A stretch of DNA of 64,000 nt, taken from NCBI GenBank assembly GCA_963695805.1, contig CAVOHV010000003.1, positions 124,001 through 188,000 on the forward strand. Reading direction: 5' to 3'. This document shows positions 41,104-49,557 of the stretch, piece after piece. A program made the translations under genes and the position numbers. The DNA is from DASUPK01 sp963695805. Lineage in GTDB: Bacteria > Actinomycetota > Thermoleophilia > Solirubrobacterales > 70-9. The notes beneath the pieces are model-generated. The model was not told the DNA's origin. It saw only the letters and a list, made by a program, of their open reading frames with translations, and did not search any database. How positions within the stretch are numbered: position 1 is the first letter of the stretch; each line of letters opens with the position of its first letter.

Positions 41104-43634
41104 TGGTACCCATCCCCGTCGAGACGGCGGAACGCGACCGAGGAGACGGGCAGCGCGAGCTCCCGGGTTTCTTGACTCGCGGCGACCTGCGCGGGCCGGA
41201 ACGGCGCGGCGACCAGGCCGAGCCGTTGGGGCTCGCTGCGCGAAAACTGTCCCGCTGTGAGCCTGAACGTGATCCGGCTCGGGTCGAGATCCAGCCGTGA
41301 GGCGCGAACCCGACGGCCGTTGAAGAACACCTGGACCCCGAGCGAGCGCGGGTCCCGCAGGCCGCCGGTCTCGATCTCGACGCGGTACTCGCCCGGCTCG
41401 ACCGGCACCTCCGCGTACGCGATCGCCCTCGACCACCGAAAGCTCGTGCCGTTGACCTGCTCTGCTCTGTGGAAGCCGAAGAGGCGCTGGTCGGGCAGGT
41501 CCGCCAGAGCAAAGGAGGTTTCGTCCGAAGGCTCAGAGGGCTGCGGCTCGATCCCAGCCGTGGCGGCGAGCCGCGTGCGCCGCGCCATCCAGTCCCAGGC
41601 GTCGCGGTAGGCGCCCTCCAGCAGTCGATCGTTGAACCTCCAGAGGCTGCAGCGAAGCCGAGCCAGGGCGAAGCGAAGCTCTGCATTCGCCATGGCTGGT
41701 CGCGGTCCGAACAGGGCGGTGGGAACCAGGCGGGCGGCGGTCGCGAGCAGCGGGCGGGCTGCTCCCGCCCGCCATGAGGAGCGACGCAGCAGCGCTCGCG
41801 TGGCCACGCGAAGCGCGGCTCGTGCCCCGTCCCGGCTGTGCTCCGCGCGCCCGGCCCATTCCTCGGGCACCCCGAAGTAGCGCTCGCAATAGGGTGCCGG
41901 CTTCTCGGTCCGGAACCGGACCTCTCCGAGGATGAAGTCCTCAACAGGCGGGATGAGCTCCGGAAAGCTGGTCGTGTAGAGGTGCTCCACGGCGGCCGCC
42001 GGCGCGTAGCCGATCCGGTTCCCGGTCGAATGCAGCTTGGCCGCGAGGGCGAACTCGGCGAACCTGCCGTACTTCGTCTCGTAACCGCCGGCCTCGAGGT
42101 AGGTGCTGCGCTCGATCGCGAAAGCCCGCAGGATCACCCTGCACCAGTGGCCCGGCTGCGACCAGATGTTGAAGCTCTCGTCGTAGAGCACCTGTTCCAT
42201 CCGGGCCAGGCCGTTCGGGCTGATCGCCACGGTGCGTCCGCATGCCCCCGGCTCGCCGGTCCTCGCCAGGTGCGCGACCATCTCCTCGACGAAGTCCGGC
42301 TCGGCGATGCGATGCGGTTCGGTGAAGACGAGGAGCCTGCCCCGAGCCAATCGGGCTGCCTTGTCGTAGAGCTCGATCTCGGTGGCGCCCTCCTCCCTGA
42401 CCGCGCGATCGGCGGGGCCCAGCAGCGGCTCGACCCTCTCGTCGAGCGCCGCGTCGGCGCCGTCCGAGGCGACGATGACCTCGTAGCGGTCGCGGGCGAA
42501 GGTCTGACCCTCGGTCCAGCTGGTCACCGCCCGCTCCGCGTAGCCGCGATGGTCCGGCATCGGGAGGATCACGCTCACCTCGGGCTCATCGAGCGGTCGC
42601 CGCAGCGCGGGTCGTTCTTGATCGCGCCCCAGCGGCAGCTGCACCGCATCGCCGCCGGTCGCGCTCTGCGCGCAGGCGAGCACGCCCTCGAGGCTGTGGA
42701 GGGCATCGTGGGCGTCGGCCCGGTGCGGGCTGCCGTGCAGCAGCGAGTCCCGGACCTCCTCGTGGAAGAGTCGCGTCGCCGAGACAGCCGACGCTATCCC
42801 GCCCGGATGCGTCCGCCAATCCGCGTCGCCCTCCGTGAGAATGCGGCAGTCCCCGCCGGTCACGAACTGCGCGATCCCGCGCGAGCCGATGACCGTGAGC
42901 CTCTTGTCGAGGTAATCGTCGATCTCCTCCGCGCCCTGACCGAACCGCTCGCTCCGCTGGTGCAGGGGACCGGCCTCGAGTGTGCAGCGGATACCGCCCT
43001 CGAGCGCGAGGTGGTGGGTCGTCCACTCGGGGACCTCCAGAGGCTCTCCATCTGGGCCCGGCGACGCGCTCAGGTCCGCCCCGCCCTGAGACATCGCCCA
43101 GAGCACCCGGCGTCCGCCGCTCAGCGCCCGAGCGGCATCGACCAAGTGCGTGCCTTGGTCGAGGAGATGCCCGTAGGAGAGGGCGCGGATGAACTCGATG
43201 GTGCCGAGCTCACCGCGCTCGATCGACTCCTGCAGAGAGATGAAATGCGGGGTGAACCTGAGCTGGTGGCTGACGGCCAACTGAACGCCGGCGCGATCGG
43301 CAGCCGCGACCATCTCCTCGGCTTCTCTCATGTTCAGCGCGAGCGGCTTCTCCACGACGATGGCCCGGACGGCCTCGCTCGCCGCGATCGGCAGGACCAG
43401 GTCCGCTCGCGCGTCGGGCTGGGTCGCGATGACCACGATCTCGGGGCGGGTGGCGGAGATCAGCTCCTCGGCGTCCGAGTAGATCGGGACGCCCAGCTCG
43501 GCCTCGGCTCGCTTCCGCCGGGACTCGACGAGATCGCAGGCACCGGCGAGCGATACGCCGTCAACGTCGGAAAGTGCGGTCCCATGGTCGATTCCCCGCG
43601 GCCCGCATCCGACTATCGCCGCACTCAGCTCCAC
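41100..43634 (-). CDS. Fusion: Gfo/Idh/MocA dehydrogenase + GT2-like domain + C-terminal beta domain
   Basis: 844 residues, ATG 43634. Residues 1-340 are a sugar dehydrogenase: Rossmann AAIVGCGPRG, catalytic VVEKPLALN (Lys96) and DQGTHLVDAA (His163). Residues about 352-560 are a GT2-like fold: EVSVILPMPDHRGYAERAV, YEVIVASDGAD, LLVFTEPHRIAEPDF in place of the usual D-x-D, and YLEAGGYETKYGRFAEFALA. Residues about 560-680 are basic and helical. Residues about 690-844 form a beta-sandwich (VPVEPGEYRVEIETGG; GVQVFFNGRRVRASRLDLD). The three-module order is not one I know. It probably links sugar oxidation with transfer in one protein. Confidence 0.82.
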   Translation of the reverse strand: MELSAAIVGCGPRGIDHGTALSDVDGVSLAGACDLVESRRKRAEAELGVPIYSDAEELISATRPEIVVIATQPDARADLVLPIAASEAVRAIVVEKPLALNMREAEEMVAAADRAGVQLAVSHQLRFTPHFISLQESIERGELGTIEFIRALSYGHLLDQGTHLVDAARALSGGRRVLWAMSQGGADLSASPGPDGEPLEVPEWTTHHLALEGGIRCTLEAGPLHQRSERFGQGAEEIDDYLDKRLTVIGSRGIAQFVTGGDCRILTEGDADWRTHPGGIASAVSATRLFHEEVRDSLLHGSPHRADAHDALHSLEGVLACAQSATGGDAVQLPLGRDQERPALRRPLDEPEVSVILPMPDHRGYAERAVTSWTEGQTFARDRYEVIVASDGADAALDERVEPLLGPADRAVREEGATEIELYDKAARLARGRLLVFTEPHRIAEPDFVEEMVAHLARTGEPGACGRTVAISPNGLARMEQVLYDESFNIWSQPGHWCRVILRAFAIERSTYLEAGGYETKYGRFAEFALAAKLHSTGNRIGYAPAAAVEHLYTTSFPELIPPVEDFILGEVRFRTEKPAPYCERYFGVPEEWAGRAEHSRDGARAALRVATRALLRRSSWRAGAARPLLATAARLVPTALFGPRPAMANAELRFALARLRCSLWRFNDRLLEGAYRDAWDWMARRTRLAATAGIEPQPSEPSDETSFALADLPDQRLFGFHRAEQVNGTSFRWSRAIAYAEVPVEPGEYRVEIETGGLRDPRSLGVQVFFNGRRVRASRLDLDPSRITFRLTAGQFSRSEPQRLGLVAAPFRPAQVAASQETRELALPVSSVAFRRLDGDGYQ

Positions 43635-43680
43635 CCCGCGAGTCTATGCACGGGGTGGAGCCGGATGGCTTGCGAATTCG

Positions 43681-44541
43681 TCAGCCGATGGTCGGGCGCA
43701 TCTGGCGGAGCCGGCGGACCCGCTCCTCGATCGGCGGATGCGTCGAGAAGAGCGAGGCGAATCCGCCGCCGCTGAACGGCTTGACGATGTAGAGGGGCTC
43801 CTGGGCCTGGTTGACCTGCATCGGGATCGCCTGCGAGCCCGCCTCGAGCCGCAGCAGCGCCGAGGCCAGGGACTCGGGATTCCCGGAGATCTCGGCCCCG
43901 GTGGCGTCCGCCGAGAACTCCCGCTGGCGCGAGATCGCCATCTGGATGATCCCGGCGGCGAGAGGGGCGAGCAGGACCAGCGCGATGGCCCCGATTGCCC
44001 CGATGGGCGAGTCGTTGTCGCCACCGAACCAGAGCAGCGTGTAGGCGATCCAGGTGATCGCCGAGCCGATCGCGGAGGCGACCGAGGTCAGCAGGATGTC
44101 GTGGTTGCGGACGTGGCCGAGCTCGTGCGCGAGGACGCCGCGCAGCTCATCCTCCGAGAGCAGCTTGCGGATGCCCGCCGTGACCGCGACCGCCGAGTGC
44201 TTGGGGTTGCGGCCCGTGGCGAAGGCGTTGGGCTGCTCCTGGGGAATCACGTAGAGCTTCGGCATCGGCAGCCCCGCGCGCGTCGTCAGCTCCCGTACCA
44301 TCTGGTAGAGGCGAGGGTCGTCCTCCTCCGAAACGGGCTGGGCGCGAGCGGCTCGCAGCGCGATCTTGTCGCTGAACCAGTAGAAGATCAGGTTCAGCAG
44401 CAGGGCGATGAGTAGGAAGCCGAGCGCTCCCTGCGGCCCGCCGATCAGCGCGCCGATGACGACGAGCAATCCGCCGAGGCCCGCCAGCAGCAGCGTCGTG
44501 CGCAGTGCCGCGCCGAAGTTGGAACGCCTTGTGGTGGTCAT
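43681..44541 (-). CDS. htpX: Membrane zinc metalloprotease HtpX
   Basis: 286 residues from ATG 44541, preceded by AAGGAG 7 nt upstream. Two N-terminal helices (TTLLLAGLGGLLVVIGALIG; LLIALLLNLIFYWF), then the M48 zinc site HELGH (H139, E140, H143) and the third ligand region REFSADATGAEI. ATGRNPKHSAVAVT is typical of HtpX. It degrades misfolded membrane proteins, usually in stress. It is divergent from a MarR regulator across a 119-bp region with a palindrome-like TTGA/TCAA site. Confidence 0.95.
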   Translation of the reverse strand: MTTTRRSNFGAALRTTLLLAGLGGLLVVIGALIGGPQGALGFLLIALLLNLIFYWFSDKIALRAARAQPVSEEDDPRLYQMVRELTTRAGLPMPKLYVIPQEQPNAFATGRNPKHSAVAVTAGIRKLLSEDELRGVLAHELGHVRNHDILLTSVASAIGSAITWIAYTLLWFGGDNDSPIGAIGAIALVLLAPLAAGIIQMAISRQREFSADATGAEISGNPESLASALLRLEAGSQAIPMQVNQAQEPLYIVKPFSGGGFASLFSTHPPIEERVRRLRQMRPTIG

Positions 44542-44615
44542 CGATTTGTCTCCTTTGGGATGACTTGAATAAGCCTGCAGCGAGTATAGGCACCCGTCTG
44601 AAGTGGATCTAAGAC

Positions 44616-44630
44616 TTGATCCTGGGTCAA
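44616..44630. promoter_or_regulatory. Possible MarR-type operator in the htpX/marR intergenic region
   Basis: TTGA (44616-44619) and TCAA (44627-44630) form a short inverted repeat near the MarR gene and upstream of htpX, where autoregulators of this family often bind. Confidence 0.25.
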
Positions 44631-44646
44631 TACCGTCATGTCGCAC

Positions 44647-44652
44647 TACTAT
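44647..44652 (+). promoter_or_regulatory. Probable -10 element (TACTAT), leaderless start
   Basis: It ends 8 nt before GTG 44661 and supports this start over the upstream TTG 44616. Confidence 0.4.
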
Positions 44653-44660
44653 CTCAGAAC

Positions 44661-45143
44661 GTGACCACCGCAAAGAGGCGCAGAGAGCGGCAGGAATGGA
44701 ACCCGGATCTGGACGTCCTGGCCACTCGCCTGCTCTTCTCGCTCCAGGACGAGCTCTTCCAGCGGCTCGCCGAGGCAGGCTACGACGACCTCCACCCGCG
44801 TCACGGGGCCGTGCTCGCCTTCCTCGACGAGGACGGTGTCAGGGCGACGGAGCTGGCCCGCCTCTCGGGCCGCCACAAACAGATCATCGGGCGCCTGGTC
44901 GACGAGCTGGAGGCGCTCGGCTACGTCGAGCGCCGCCCGGACCCCGTGGATCGTCGCGCGAAGCTGATCTTCCCCACCGAGCGCGGACTCGACCAGGTCC
45001 TGCTCGGCGATCAGATCGTCGCCGACATCGAGGCTCGCCATGCGGGAGAGGTCGGCGCCAAGACATACGCGCAATTCCGCGACGTCCTGCGCGGTGTGGT
45101 CGCGCGCAGGACGCAATTCAAGGACGTGACGACGGCCGGGTGA
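44661..45143 (+). CDS. MarR-family transcriptional regulator
   Basis: 160 residues from GTG 44661. Winged helix: LHPRHGAVLAFLDEDGVRAT, recognition helix region LARLSGRHKQIIGRLVDELE and wing YVERRPDPVDRRAKLIFPTE, whose DPxDRR is the MarR signature. It lies opposite htpX, so it may control htpX and itself. The ligand is unknown. It is followed by a 56-bp gap and the Rrf2 regulator. Confidence 0.9.
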   Translation: MTTAKRRRERQEWNPDLDVLATRLLFSLQDELFQRLAEAGYDDLHPRHGAVLAFLDEDGVRATELARLSGRHKQIIGRLVDELEALGYVERRPDPVDRRAKLIFPTERGLDQVLLGDQIVADIEARHAGEVGAKTYAQFRDVLRGVVARRTQFKDVTTAG

Positions 45144-45184
45144 GCTGATGATCGGCCCGACCCGGGCATAACCGACCATTCCGC

Positions 45185-45190
45185 TAGGAT
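45185..45190 (+). promoter_or_regulatory. Probable -10 element (TAGGAT) of the suf operon
   Basis: It ends 9 nt before ATG 45200; there is no ribosome site. Confidence 0.45.
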
Positions 45191-45199
45191 TTCCTGGCG

Positions 45200-45679
45200 A
45201 TGCTGTTTTCAACCAGAGCGGAATACGGGGTGCGACTGATGGTCGAGCTCGGCCGTCATGAGGACGGCGCCCCGGTGGCACTGAGCGCCGTCGCGGAGTC
45301 CGAGCGCCTGCCCCTCTCGTACCTCGAGCACCTGGTCGCCAAGCTGCGCAAGGCCGGGTTGGTCCAGAGCCAGCGCGGCGCGCACGGCGGGTACCGGCTA
45401 GGCCGCCCCGCCGACGAAATCGAGATGCTCGAGGTGGTGCAGGCTCTCGAGGGAGCGATCGCCCCAATGGAGTGCTTCCAGGCCGACCCCGAGGGCAAGG
45501 TCTCCTGCTCGCACGAGACCGACGGCGACCACGCCTGCTCGACCAAGCTTCTATGGACACGGGTGCAGGGCGGAGTCACCAAGGCGCTCGCGGGCACGAC
45601 GCTCGCCGAGCTCGTCGCGTTCTCCGAACAGCACTCGCCGGCGCCCGCCCCCAGGGCCGCCGTGGTCAGCCCCGCGTAG
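45200..45679 (+). CDS. Rrf2-family Fe-S cluster regulator (IscR/SufR-type)
   Basis: 159 residues, ATG 45200. N-terminal winged helix: FSTRAEYGVRLMVELGRH, LPLSYLEHLVAKLRKAGLV, then the wing GAHGGYRLGR. Cys residues in APMECF, KVSCSHE and HACSTKL are placed as the Fe-S ligands of IscR-type regulators. It heads the suf locus, so the expected role is cluster-dependent autoregulation of Fe-S assembly. A TAGGAT hexamer 9 nt before the start implies a leaderless mRNA. The C-terminal 15 residues are Ala/Pro-rich. Confidence 0.93.
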   Translation: MLFSTRAEYGVRLMVELGRHEDGAPVALSAVAESERLPLSYLEHLVAKLRKAGLVQSQRGAHGGYRLGRPADEIEMLEVVQALEGAIAPMECFQADPEGKVSCSHETDGDHACSTKLLWTRVQGGVTKALAGTTLAELVAFSEQHSPAPAPRAAVVSPA

Positions 45680-45713
45680 CGAACAACTTCAACCCAAACC
45701 ACAGGAGTACGAA

Positions 45714-46484
45714 TTGGCAGAGCTCGAGATCCGCAACCTGCACGTGACCGCCGAGGGCAAGGAGATCCTCAAGGGCGTCAGCCTCGACGTCGACGGCGGC
45801 AGCATCCACGCGCTGATGGGGCCCAACGGGTCCGGCAAGTCCACGCTGGCCAACGCGATCATGGGTCACCCGAGCCTCGAGGTCACCGAGGGGACGATCA
45901 CGTTCAAGGGTGAGGACATCACCGAGGCCGCCCCCGACGAGCGCTCGCGGATGGGCCTGTTCATGGCGTTCCAGTACCCGGTCGCGATCCCGGGCGTGAC
46001 GGTCGCGAAGTACCTGCGGATGATCGTCAACTCCCACCGCGAGGCCGAAGGCGAGGAGCCGGTGAAGCTCAAGGACTTCCGCAAGCAGACCGAGGAGGCG
46101 ATGGCCCTCACCAACATCCCCAAGGACTTCTCCTCGCGGTACCTCAACGAGGGATTCTCCGGAGGCGAGAAGAAGCGGATGGAGATCCTCCAGCTGGCGA
46201 TGCTGCAGCCCGCCATGGCGGTGCTCGACGAGACCGATTCCGGCCTCGACATCGACGCCCTGCAGGTAGTGGCGGACGGCGTCAACAAGTTCGCCGGCCC
46301 GGGGATGGGCGTCCTGATCATCACCCACTACCAGCGCATCCTCCACCTGATCAAGCCCGACGCCGTACACGTCCTCTACGACGGCCGGATCGTCAAGGAG
46401 GGCGGCCGCGAACTGGTCGAGCAGCTCGAGGAGAAGGGCTACGGCTGGATCAAGGACGAGATCGAAGCCGGAGCCGCGGCCTAG
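45714..46484 (+). CDS. sufC: Fe-S assembly ATPase SufC
   Basis: 256 residues; the start is TTG 45714. Walker A MGPNGSGKST, signature FSGGEKKRMEI, Walker B MAVLDETDSGLD and the switch His in ITHYQRI. PVAIPGVTVAKYLRM is specific to SufC. It works with SufB and SufD, encoded further down, as the scaffold ATPase. It is the first structural gene after the regulator; GGAGTA precedes the start by 6 nt. Confidence 0.97.
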   Translation: MAELEIRNLHVTAEGKEILKGVSLDVDGGSIHALMGPNGSGKSTLANAIMGHPSLEVTEGTITFKGEDITEAAPDERSRMGLFMAFQYPVAIPGVTVAKYLRMIVNSHREAEGEEPVKLKDFRKQTEEAMALTNIPKDFSSRYLNEGFSGGEKKRMEILQLAMLQPAMAVLDETDSGLDIDALQVVADGVNKFAGPGMGVLIITHYQRILHLIKPDAVHVLYDGRIVKEGGRELVEQLEEKGYGWIKDEIEAGAAA

Positions 46485-46493
46485 CCATCCATC

Positions 46494-47750
46494 ATGGAAC
46501 CGACGGCGACCACAGCTCCCGCCCTGCCGCGGTCCATCGAGGAGATTCGCGCGGAGTTCCCGATCCTCGCCCGCCGGGTCCACGGCGAGCCGCTCGCCTA
46601 CCTCGACAACGGCGCCACGGCACAGAAGCCGCTCGCGGTGATCGACACCCTCGATCGCTACTGGCGCGAGCACAACGCCAACGTCCACCGCGGCGTGCAC
46701 ACCCTCTCCGAGGAGGCGACCGCGCTCTACGAGGAGGCCCGGCTGACGATCGCCTCGCACCTCGGCGCTGACCAGCGCGAGGTGGTCTTCGTCCGCAACG
46801 CGACGGAGGCCCTCAACCTGGTCGCCTACTCGTGGGGGAGGACCAACGTCAAGGCCCGGGACCGCATCTTGGTCACCGAGATGGAGCACCACTCGAACGT
46901 CGTCCCCTGGTACCAGGTTGCTCGGGAGAAGGGCGCCGACCTCGACTGGGCACCGATCGACGACGAGGGGCGGCTCGACCTCGAGGCGCTGGCCGCACTG
47001 CTCGAGCGGGGTCCGAGGCTCGTCTGCGTCGCGCACGTCTCGAACGTGCTCGGCACGATCAACCCGATTCCCGAGATCGCGCGGATGGCCCATGAGGCCG
47101 GTGCCCTGCTGGTGGTCGACGGCGCACAGGCCGGGCCGAAGCTCGAGCTGGACATGGCCGAGCTCGGCGCGGACTTCTACGCGATCACCGCGCACAAGAT
47201 GTACGGCCCGACCGGGGTCGGGGCGCTCTTCGGCCGCCGCGAGCTGCTCGAGGAGATGCCGCCCTTCATCGGCGGCGGCTCGATGATCCGCAAGGTCTCC
47301 AAGGAGCTGATCACCTGGGCCGACCTGCCCGCCAAGTTCGAGGGCGGCACACCGGCGATCGCCGAGGCGACCGGCTTCGGCGCAGCGGTTCGCTGGATCG
47401 ACGAGCTCGGGCTTCCGGCCATCCACGCGGCCGAGGCGGAGCTCACGGCGTACGCCCTCGAGCGGATCAGCGAGGTGCCCGGCCTGACCGTCTTCGGTCC
47501 TCCGGCGGGAGATGAGCGCGGCGGAATCGTCTCCTTCGCGATGGACGGCGTCCACTCGCACGACGTCTCTGAGATCCTCGACCGCCACGGCGTCGCCGTA
47601 CGGGCGGGCCATCACTGCGCCCAGGTCCTGATGCAGCGCCTCGGCGTGCCGGCGACCACCCGCGCCAGCCTTGCGGTCTACAACACGCGCGACGAGGTCG
47701 ACCGCCTGATCGACGCGTTGCTCGACGTGCGCCGCGTCTTCGAGCTGTAG
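46494..47750 (+). CDS. sufS: Cysteine desulfurase SufS
   Basis: 418 residues, ATG 46494. PLP-dependent class II desulfurase: YLDNGATAQKP, NVHRGVHTLSEEAT, PLP Lys in ITAHKMYGPTG and active Cys in RAGHHCAQ on the long RxGHHCA loop. It mobilises sulfur from cysteine to SufU, encoded next. Length and motifs fit the SufS subgroup that depends on a SufU partner. Confidence 0.97.
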   Translation: MEPTATTAPALPRSIEEIRAEFPILARRVHGEPLAYLDNGATAQKPLAVIDTLDRYWREHNANVHRGVHTLSEEATALYEEARLTIASHLGADQREVVFVRNATEALNLVAYSWGRTNVKARDRILVTEMEHHSNVVPWYQVAREKGADLDWAPIDDEGRLDLEALAALLERGPRLVCVAHVSNVLGTINPIPEIARMAHEAGALLVVDGAQAGPKLELDMAELGADFYAITAHKMYGPTGVGALFGRRELLEEMPPFIGGGSMIRKVSKELITWADLPAKFEGGTPAIAEATGFGAAVRWIDELGLPAIHAAEAELTAYALERISEVPGLTVFGPPAGDERGGIVSFAMDGVHSHDVSEILDRHGVAVRAGHHCAQVLMQRLGVPATTRASLAVYNTRDEVDRLIDALLDVRRVFEL

Positions 47751-47759
47751 GTCGCTCGC

Positions 47760-47765
47760 TACGGT
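47760..47765 (+). promoter_or_regulatory. Possible internal -10 element (TACGGT)
   Basis: It ends 7 nt before GTG 47773 (sufU) and could add a promoter within the suf operon. Confidence 0.3.
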
Positions 47766-47772
47766 TGAAGAC

Positions 47773-48198
47773 GTGGACGAGCTCTACCGCGACCAGATCC
47801 TCGAGCACTATAAGCGGCCGCGCCACTTCGGTCGACTCGAGGAGTACGACCTCGAGTTCGAGGACTCGAACCCATTCTGCGGCGACGAGCAGCACGTCTT
47901 CTTGAAGCTCGACGACGACGGCAGGGTCACCGAGGTCTCCTTCGAGGGCCAGGGATGCGCGATCTCGACGGCCGCGACCTCGCTGCTAACCGACGAGCTC
48001 GAGGGGATGAGCCGCGAGGAGATCCTGGCGCTGCCCAAGGACTTCGTCCTCGAGCTGCTCGGCATCGACATCTCGGCGACGCGCATGAAGTGCGCGATGC
48101 TCGGTCTCAAGGTGATGAAGGGGGCCAGCCTCGGCGAGCCCGCCGACTGGGAGGACGAGGGGGAAGAGGGCGACCCCGCCGAGGCCACCTCCCTCTAG
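47773..48198 (+). CDS. sufU: SufU zinc-dependent sulfur acceptor
   Basis: 141 residues, GTG 47773. The zinc site ligands are seen: NPFCGDEQ (C36 and D38), GQGCAIST (C62) and MKCAML (C107). The family-specific insertion between the second and third Cys (EGMSREEILALPKDFV) separates it from IscU scaffolds. It receives persulfide from SufS. The acidic tail is usual. The stop overlaps the end of the opposite-strand gene at 48195 by 4 bp. Confidence 0.95.
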   Translation: MDELYRDQILEHYKRPRHFGRLEEYDLEFEDSNPFCGDEQHVFLKLDDDGRVTEVSFEGQGCAISTAATSLLTDELEGMSREEILALPKDFVLELLGIDISATRMKCAMLGLKVMKGASLGEPADWEDEGEEGDPAEATSL

Positions 48199-48563
48199 AG
48201 ACGCTTGGCCGGGGAAACCGCGGAGCGGCAGATCACACCGCTCCGCTTGGAGCGCGCCACCTTCGCTCGCACGACGGTCGCACCCTGGAGCTGGGAGCTG
48301 AACACCCATTTGCCCGTGCCGTTCGTGCGGTTGTCCGCGAAGTCGATCGGGCCGCGGTCCGGCGCGACCTCCAGGAGGACGACCTTCCGATTCGCGATGC
48401 AGGCCGGGGACTCACTGGACACCCGACCGTGAACGGGCGGTCCGCCGCCGATCTTCAGGGATACGGTGCTGACCGCCGACTGGCGGGCGCCTACCGGCGA
48501 TGCCGCCACGACGGCGGCCGTCATGATCGTCAGCGCGATGGAGAGCTTCCAGATGCCCCTCAT
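48195..48563 (-). CDS. Small secreted protein of unknown function
   Basis: 122 residues, ATG 48563. Signal peptide (KLSIALTIMTAAVVAASPVG, cleavage near GAR), then a beta-rich domain with VSLKIGGGPPVHGRVSSE, a Cys pair (PACIANRK, SGVICRSA) likely to form a disulfide, and GKWVFSSQLQGATVVRAKVA, like an Ig-type or carboxypeptidase-regulatory fold. It is antisense to the suf direction and interrupts the locus. No family is recognised. Confidence 0.65.
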   Translation of the reverse strand: MRGIWKLSIALTIMTAAVVAASPVGARQSAVSTVSLKIGGGPPVHGRVSSESPACIANRKVVLLEVAPDRGPIDFADNRTNGTGKWVFSSQLQGATVVRAKVARSKRSGVICRSAVSPAKRL

Positions 48564-48766
48564 GCATCACCTCTTCCCGATCGACGGGACCTAGCGTAAT
48601 CGCCCCGAAGGGAGATACTGATCCCAGGGGCCATGTCTAAGGAACTCGTACAGCTGGTTGAGAAGGGTGATGCCCATGACTCGCGAGCGTCTTCCCGTCG
48701 TCGGTGACGGTCAACCCGCAGCTCACGGTGATGGCCCTGGCCGACTACGCGGCCGCGCACATCGAA
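48564..48766. other. About 200-bp intergenic region with no gene seen
   Basis: Short open stretches here (for example a plus-strand frame ending MALADYAAAHIE before TAG 48767) lack a start and ribosome site. They may be a small remnant of a former gene end or chance. Confidence 0.25.
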
Positions 48767-48772
48767 TAGCTT
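48767..48772 (+). promoter_or_regulatory. Probable -10 element (TAGCTT), leaderless start
   Basis: It ends 9 nt before ATG 48782. Confidence 0.35.
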
Positions 48773-48781
48773 TTCCCCGCG

Positions 48782-49198
48782 ATGGATCGCGTGAACCTTG
48801 TCAGAGAGGGGTTCGAAGCCTGGAACTCCGAGGATCCGCACTGGATCCTCGAGCACATGTCGCCGGAGGTCGAGTGGGTCGCGCCCGAGCGCGATCCCTT
48901 TCCGGGGACCTACAAGGGCCTAGAGGGAGTGCAGGAGTTCTGGTCGCGCTGGCGGGGCGCGGTCGGTCAGCTCAAGTTCGCTCCGGAGGAGGTGATCGAC
49001 GCTGGGGACCACGTCGTCGTGATCGCCCATCGCTGGGGGCGCAACGAGATCACGGGCCTGCAGATCGCCGACAAGATTGCCCAGGTCTTCAGCTTCAACG
49101 GGGAGGACAAGTGCGTCCGCGTCCAGGAGTTCCACGACCGGGGCACCGCGCTGAAGGCCGCCGGGCTCGATAGCCAGGCCAGCGGCCCCACCAGCTAA
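48782..49198 (+). CDS. SnoaL-like/NTF2-fold protein
   Basis: 138 residues, ATG 48782. The single cone-shaped NTF2 fold is recognisable: NLVREGFEAWNSEDPHWIL, VEWVAPERDPFPGTYKGLEG, WRGAVGQLKFAPEEVIDAGD, VVVIAHRWGRNE and VQEFHDRGTAL. SnoaL-like proteins may be small-molecule isomerases or ligand-binding proteins. No catalytic residue set stands out. It lies inside the suf locus between sufU and the Rieske gene but has its own promoter-like element, so co-regulation is uncertain. Confidence 0.82.
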   Translation: MDRVNLVREGFEAWNSEDPHWILEHMSPEVEWVAPERDPFPGTYKGLEGVQEFWSRWRGAVGQLKFAPEEVIDAGDHVVVIAHRWGRNEITGLQIADKIAQVFSFNGEDKCVRVQEFHDRGTALKAAGLDSQASGPTS

Positions 49199-49224
49199 AA
49201 TCCGACCTGCTGAGTAGGAATAAC

Positions 49225-49557
49225 GTGACTGAAGGCACGAAACAACAGGTCGACGTCTGCCGCGCGAGCGAGTTGCCGAGCGGCGAGATGAAGTTGGTCG
49301 AAGGCCCCGAAGGGGTCAAGATCGGCGTCTTCAACTGCGGCGGGACGCTCTATGCGGTCGAGGACCGCTGCTCGCATGACGACGGCCCCCTCGCCGAGGG
49401 ACCATTCGACGCCGACACCTGTACCGTGGAGTGCCCACGCCACGGGTCCTTGTTCGACCTCACGTCCGGTCGGCCGAAGACCCTCCCCGCCTACCAACCG
49501 GTCACCACCTACCCGGTCACGATCGAGGACGACACAGTCAAGCTGGAGGTTGCCTAG
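49225..49557 (+). CDS. Rieske [2Fe-2S] ferredoxin-like protein
   Basis: 110 residues, GTG 49225, with AGGAA 7 nt upstream. The Rieske ligands are complete: DRCSHDDGPLA (C-x-H) and VECPRHGSLFD (C-x2-H). It starts with VDVCRASELPSGEMKLVE and matches the small ferredoxin components (NirD/BphF-like) often coded in actinobacterial suf operons. It is 3 bp from sufB, so they are co-translated. A role in electron supply for Fe-S assembly is inferred from the location. Confidence 0.92.
   Translation: MTEGTKQQVDVCRASELPSGEMKLVEGPEGVKIGVFNCGGTLYAVEDRCSHDDGPLAEGPFDADTCTVECPRHGSLFDLTSGRPKTLPAYQPVTTYPVTIEDDTVKLEVA

Noticed and set aside
41838..43775. 645-residue plus-strand open frame
   Set aside because: It is antisense to the dehydrogenase-glycosyltransferase fusion, whose motifs are clear.
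45666..47615. 649-residue minus-strand open frame
   Set aside because: It is antisense to sufC and sufS and has the Val/Asp/Leu/Gly/Arg-rich look of a shadow frame in GC-rich DNA.
48700..48769. Short frame ending MALADYAAAHIE before sufU-distal genes
   Set aside because: It has no start codon or ribosome site and is too short to judge; recorded only as part of the intergenic region.
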